6,991 nt of DNA from Candidatus Bathyarchaeum sp. (GTDB lineage: Archaea; Thermoproteota; Bathyarchaeia; Bathyarchaeales; Bathyarchaeaceae), in the NCBI GenBank assembly GCA_003096255.1, contig PIXS01000125.1:1-6991 (forward strand), in the 5' to 3' direction. The position numbers were made by a program, and so were the translations under genes. How positions within the stretch are numbered: the stretch's first letter is position 1; each line of letters starts with the position of its first letter. The notes under the pieces were generated by a model that was not told the DNA's origin, did not search any database, and worked only from the letters and a program-made list of their open reading frames with translations. This document shows positions 4,659 through 6,991 of the stretch, one piece after another.

Positions 4659-5702
4659 ATGGGAGCTGCAGAAAATAAAGAACTTTTAGCAAACGTAGAC
4701 GAAGTTGCTGCCGAACTACGAGACCTACTTGACAAATCCGTGAAAAAGAACCTAACCGAAGACATGCTCTTCTCTGGCGGCATAGACACAAGCATCTTAG
4801 CAACCATCGTAACAAACTATAACCGCATCAGAGGCTTCACCTGCGCCTTCAAGGAGGCAAACGCACTACACATCAAATATGCCAAGCTGATGGCTAAACG
4901 CCTGAACATTGAACATCACATGAACCCCTTCGGCGAAGACCAAGTGTTTGCTGCGATTCCAGATGTTGTCAAAGTTTTGGAATGCTTTGACCCCATGGAA
5001 GTTCGTAACAGCATAACCATCACGATTGGGCTAAAGTTTGCGAAATCTTTTGGCTCAACTGAGCTGATTACTGGAGATGGGGCGGATGAACTCTTTGCTG
5101 GCTATCACATGTATTACCGTTATGTGGGCGACAAAGAGAAACTGAGCACGAAACTGAATAAAATGTGGGGAATCATGGCGTTCTCCGCAAACGCGTTGGG
5201 CAGACATTTTGGAATTGAAGTTAAACAACCTTACCTAGACCCTGAAGTTCAGAAGTTTGCCATGAATCTTGATCCAAGATACAATGTCCAGGAAGAGAAA
5301 GGAGAAGTTTGGGGCAAATGGATTCTCCGCAAAGCCTACGAGGATGTTCTTCCTCCTGAGCTCAGATGGAGAGACAAAAACCCAATTGAAGTCGGTTCTG
5401 GCACCACAATATTGCCCAAGTATTTGGCAAAGAAGATTTCTGACGCAGAGTTTCTGTCAAAGAAGAAGAAGATTAAGGAAAGAGACAACGTTTTCATCCG
5501 CGACAAGGAACAGCTGACCTACTACGAAGTATACAGAGACGTTGTGGGTGTGCCCTACGCCAAGGACCCAGACGCAAGAACCTGTCCTCAATGCAACTCT
5601 AACGTTCCCGACAACGCTATGGTATGCAAGACCTGCGGAGCCTACCCAATCACAGCAGAAGGCACCTCAGTAACAAACGACACAACTTACGTCGAAAACT
5701 AA
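4659..5702 (+). CDS. Asparagine-synthase-type PP-loop ATPase with C-terminal zinc ribbon, no glutaminase domain
   Basis: This encodes 347 residues. The ATP-pyrophosphatase PP-loop is FSGGIDTS (residues 38-45). The second hallmark of asparagine synthetase B is GDGADELFAGY (139-149), in the usual position near pyrophosphate and substrate. The conserved KQPYLDPEV block (about 189-197) also follows AsnB. Full-length AsnB is about 500-600 residues with an N-terminal class II glutaminase starting at Cys2. That domain is absent here: the protein starts MGAAENK and the PP-loop comes almost at once. The C-terminus adds a CPQC-x10-CKTC zinc ribbon (C309, C312, C323, C326). The fold activates a carboxylate with ATP for attack by an amine. 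Without a glutaminase it would use free ammonia, another amine donor or a separate subunit. The product need not be asparagine, so I assign no symbol. It has its own promoter and is followed by a terminator-like hairpin. Confidence 0.85.
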   Translation: MGAAENKELLANVDEVAAELRDLLDKSVKKNLTEDMLFSGGIDTSILATIVTNYNRIRGFTCAFKEANALHIKYAKLMAKRLNIEHHMNPFGEDQVFAAIPDVVKVLECFDPMEVRNSITITIGLKFAKSFGSTELITGDGADELFAGYHMYYRYVGDKEKLSTKLNKMWGIMAFSANALGRHFGIEVKQPYLDPEVQKFAMNLDPRYNVQEEKGEVWGKWILRKAYEDVLPPELRWRDKNPIEVGSGTTILPKYLAKKISDAEFLSKKKKIKERDNVFIRDKEQLTYYEVYRDVVGVPYAKDPDARTCPQCNSNVPDNAMVCKTCGAYPITAEGTSVTNDTTYVEN

Positions 5703-5737
5703 GTCAGTGGCTCCTGTTTTTTGTGAGTCACAGGTTT

Positions 5738-5764
5738 GTGGTTAATCCACATTCTTCTTTTTTT
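5738..5764 (+). terminator. Terminator after the asparagine-synthase-like gene
   Basis: GTGG (5738-5741) and CCAC (5747-5750) form a short hairpin with a five-base loop. ATTCTTC and a run of seven T (5758-5764) follow. An extra T-run at 5717-5722, just behind the stop codon, may terminate first. The stem is short, but T-runs alone suffice for archaeal polymerase. Confidence 0.45.
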
Positions 5765-5784
5765 GTTTGTTCATTGTTCAGGAA

Positions 5785-5794
5785 TGTTTAAAGG
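5785..5794 (+). promoter_or_regulatory. Probable TATA box of nucleotidyltransferase B
   Basis: TGTTTAAAGG is a TATA-type element preceded by purine-rich AGGAA. Transcription about 25 bases downstream would begin near 5814, leaving about 14 bases before the GTG at 5828. No Shine-Dalgarno sequence is visible in that short leader, so initiation would be of the leaderless or weak-leader type, as for paralogue A. Confidence 0.45.
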
Positions 5795-5827
5795 CGATGA
5801 TGGTCTGCAAAGTTTGCTATCTAGTCA

Positions 5828-6868
5828 GTGGAGACGAGCAGCTTGGCAGCGAACGATTGGATTCCCAGAGACGGCGAAACGCTCCTCACTAAAGAGGGCT
5901 TCATCTTCTACGTTTTCGGTTATGAACACCCTGAAGGGCGGGTCTTTGCTTTTCTGAAGTATATTCCGTCTCGTTTTGCCCACCATTTTCCTATTCGGTT
6001 TCTTAAGCAGAAGTGGAAGCTCGGAGACTTGGAGCTGTCCAGACCAGAAAAACTGTACACCGCCCAGAACTACCAGAAGTTTGTTGAAACCTTACGAAGC
6101 CATTTTCCTCATTACCTGTATTGCTGTCCCTTCAGGGGCAAAGAAGTGTTGAGTGTCCCGCTGGACCATATCAAGCACGTCTATTTGCCGGGTAAGTGCC
6201 TGCAGCGGATATTCCAGAAGGAAGAGAAAGATGCCATACAGCAGGAGACGGTAGAACTTGTCACCCTTCTTTCCAAGGAGTCGGGAGTGCCTGTTCAGGA
6301 TTTTGGAATTCACGGTTCTGTTGGTTTGGATATGCATTCTGAGTATTCTGACATTGACCTTGTGGTTTACGGTGCTGAGAACTTTACGATGTTGGAGACT
6401 GCGGTTAACAGGCTTGCCTACGAGGGCGTGTTCTCTTTTGTTTGCACCAAGAAGATTGACTACGCAAGAAAGCACAGGGGACGCTACAACAACAGACGCT
6501 TCGTGTATAATGCTGTCAGAAAGTACGAGGAAATTGATGCGCCCCACGGAAAACTAAAGTACACAGCAGTCAAGAACGTCAGCTTCAGCTGCGCAGTTGT
6601 TGATGGCAGCCAGAACATGTTCAGGCCAGCAATTTACCCCATTACCGATTATCAACCAGACGATTCAGCATCCGAATTATCAACTGAACAGGTTCCAGCA
6701 AAGGTGCAATCCATGATTGGCTACTACCGAAACGTAGCAAGAACAGGAGACCGAATCAAAGTATCGGGAACACTGGAACGAGTACAAAACGTTGACACAG
6801 GCGACGTCAGCTACCAAGTAGTGGTTGGCACGGCAACACGTGAGAAAGAGTACATCGAGCCTGTTTGA
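5828..6868 (+). CDS. Predicted nucleotidyltransferase with C-terminal beta-rich module (paralogue B)
   Basis: This encodes a 346-residue soluble protein and is the diverged paralogue of the gene at 94-1137. The nucleotidyltransferase motif is FGIHGS (G163, S164), then SDIDLVVYG with acids D175 and D177. The N-terminal block [18 protein letters not shown] matches paralogue A in order and spacing, as does FPHYLY (93-98). The C-terminal OB-like module is [13 protein letters not shown], then YQVVVG and EYI (about 307-343). D259 aligns with D262 of paralogue A. The middle (about 200-240) differs: here it is basic ([17 protein letters not shown]), while A is more acidic and mixed, so substrate or partner choice may differ. 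Transfer of a nucleotide to RNA, protein or a small molecule is possible, but the target is unknown. The start is a GTG directly behind an in-frame TAG (5822-5824), so no earlier start exists. A TTG at 5843 would align slightly better with A. Confidence 0.85.
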   Translation: METSSLAANDWIPRDGETLLTKEGFIFYVFGYEHPEGRVFAFLKYIPSRFAHHFPIRFLKQKWKLGDLELSRPEKLYTAQNYQKFVETLRSHFPHYLYCCPFRGKEVLSVPLDHIKHVYLPGKCLQRIFQKEEKDAIQQETVELVTLLSKESGVPVQDFGIHGSVGLDMHSEYSDIDLVVYGAENFTMLETAVNRLAYEGVFSFVCTKKIDYARKHRGRYNNRRFVYNAVRKYEEIDAPHGKLKYTAVKNVSFSCAVVDGSQNMFRPAIYPITDYQPDDSASELSTEQVPAKVQSMIGYYRNVARTGDRIKVSGTLERVQNVDTGDVSYQVVVGTATREKEYIEPV

Positions 6869-6880
6869 TTCTTCTTTGCA

Positions 6881-6905
6881 GAAAACAGAAAAAAATACTG
6901 TTTTC
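6881..6905. terminator. Perfect 8-bp hairpin after nucleotidyltransferase B
   Basis: GAAAACAG (6881-6888) and CTGTTTTC (6898-6905) pair perfectly around an A-rich loop, 12 bases behind the stop codon. The + strand lacks a long T-run after the stem. The loop reads as seven T on the - strand, so the element may serve better for a gene coming from the right, outside the window. Confidence 0.5.
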
Positions 6906-6991
6906 AACAATGTACCTCTATTAGGCTCCTAATGTGAACTGTTTCGCTTGTCACTTAGTTGTTGTCTTTAATCTTCTCTTGTATAAAATCA
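6906..6991. other. Non-coding right end with a small inverted repeat
   Basis: No open frame of note is present. ATTAGG (6920-6925) and CCTAAT (6928-6933) form a 14-base palindrome-like element of the size of a repressor site. TATAAAA near 6982-6988 could be the TATA box of a rightward gene beyond the window. Neither can be tied to a gene from what is visible. Confidence 0.3.

Noticed and set aside
5736..5957. 73-codon plus-strand ORF starting just after the asparagine-synthase-like gene
   Set aside because: It runs through the terminator and promoter region and then overlaps the start of nucleotidyltransferase B in another frame. The peptide has no family features.
6092..6547. 151-codon open frame on the minus strand
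   Set aside because: It lies wholly inside nucleotidyltransferase B, whose frame carries recognisable motifs. The antisense translation shows no domain and has no promoter or ribosome site of its own.
94..6868. Single inverted duplication of the whole locus explaining the two nucleotidyltransferases
   Set aside because: The 66-67 base repeats are in direct orientation, and the genes next to each nucleotidyltransferase (protease versus PP-loop enzyme) are unrelated. A simple inverted duplication would have produced matching neighbours.
1..6991. CRISPR array or tRNA/rRNA gene
   Set aside because: No regularly spaced short repeats occur. No stretch shows the conserved T-arm and acceptor pairing of a tRNA, and no rRNA-like sequence was recognised.

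Overview
The window reads as an archaeal chromosome segment, most likely from a Bathyarchaeia-type (Thermoproteota) organism. The reasons are: the 24-codon gene end at the left edge looks like the C-terminus of formylmethanofuran:tetrahydromethanopterin formyltransferase; TATA boxes lie about 25 bases ahead of several start points; Shine-Dalgarno sites are of the GGTGA type; and the terminators are T-rich. The lineage is an inference from style and gene content. Ftr also occurs in methanogens and Archaeoglobus.

Layout, left to right. (1) The end of ftr (+) meets a convergent nucleotidyltransferase gene (-, start best placed at 1137), with a shared terminator in the 18-base gap. (2) Upstream of it on the same strand is a CPBP/CAAX-type intramembrane protease gene (-, 1190-1903). 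(3) A 66-67 base repeat at 1943-2008 recurs in direct orientation at 4442-4508. Between the copies is an AT-rich block: about 600 bases with no intact gene (2016-2625), then two genes joined by a 4-base ATGA overlap. They encode a Trp-rich secreted protein (2659-3603) and a predicted glycosylated, C-terminally membrane-anchored protein (3600-4430). (4) A separately promoted gene follows (4659-5702) for an asparagine-synthase-type PP-loop enzyme that has no glutaminase domain but ends in a zinc ribbon. (5) A second nucleotidyltransferase gene (5828-6868, +) is a diverged paralogue of the one at 94-1137. A perfect hairpin follows, and the last 90 or so bases are non-coding.

How the genes might work together. 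The two secreted genes are almost certainly co-expressed and probably act together at the cell surface. The two nucleotidyltransferases share an N-terminal region, a Pol-beta-type nucleotidyltransferase motif and a small beta-rich C-terminal module, and they flank the block in opposite orientations. Nothing in the sequence proves that the PP-loop enzyme, the protease and the nucleotidyltransferases form one pathway. The 2.5 kb between the direct repeats looks like a separately acquired or rearranged cassette, because it is AT-rich, encodes only exported proteins of unrecognised family, and is bounded by related repeats. I see no CRISPR array, tRNA, rRNA or intact transposase.
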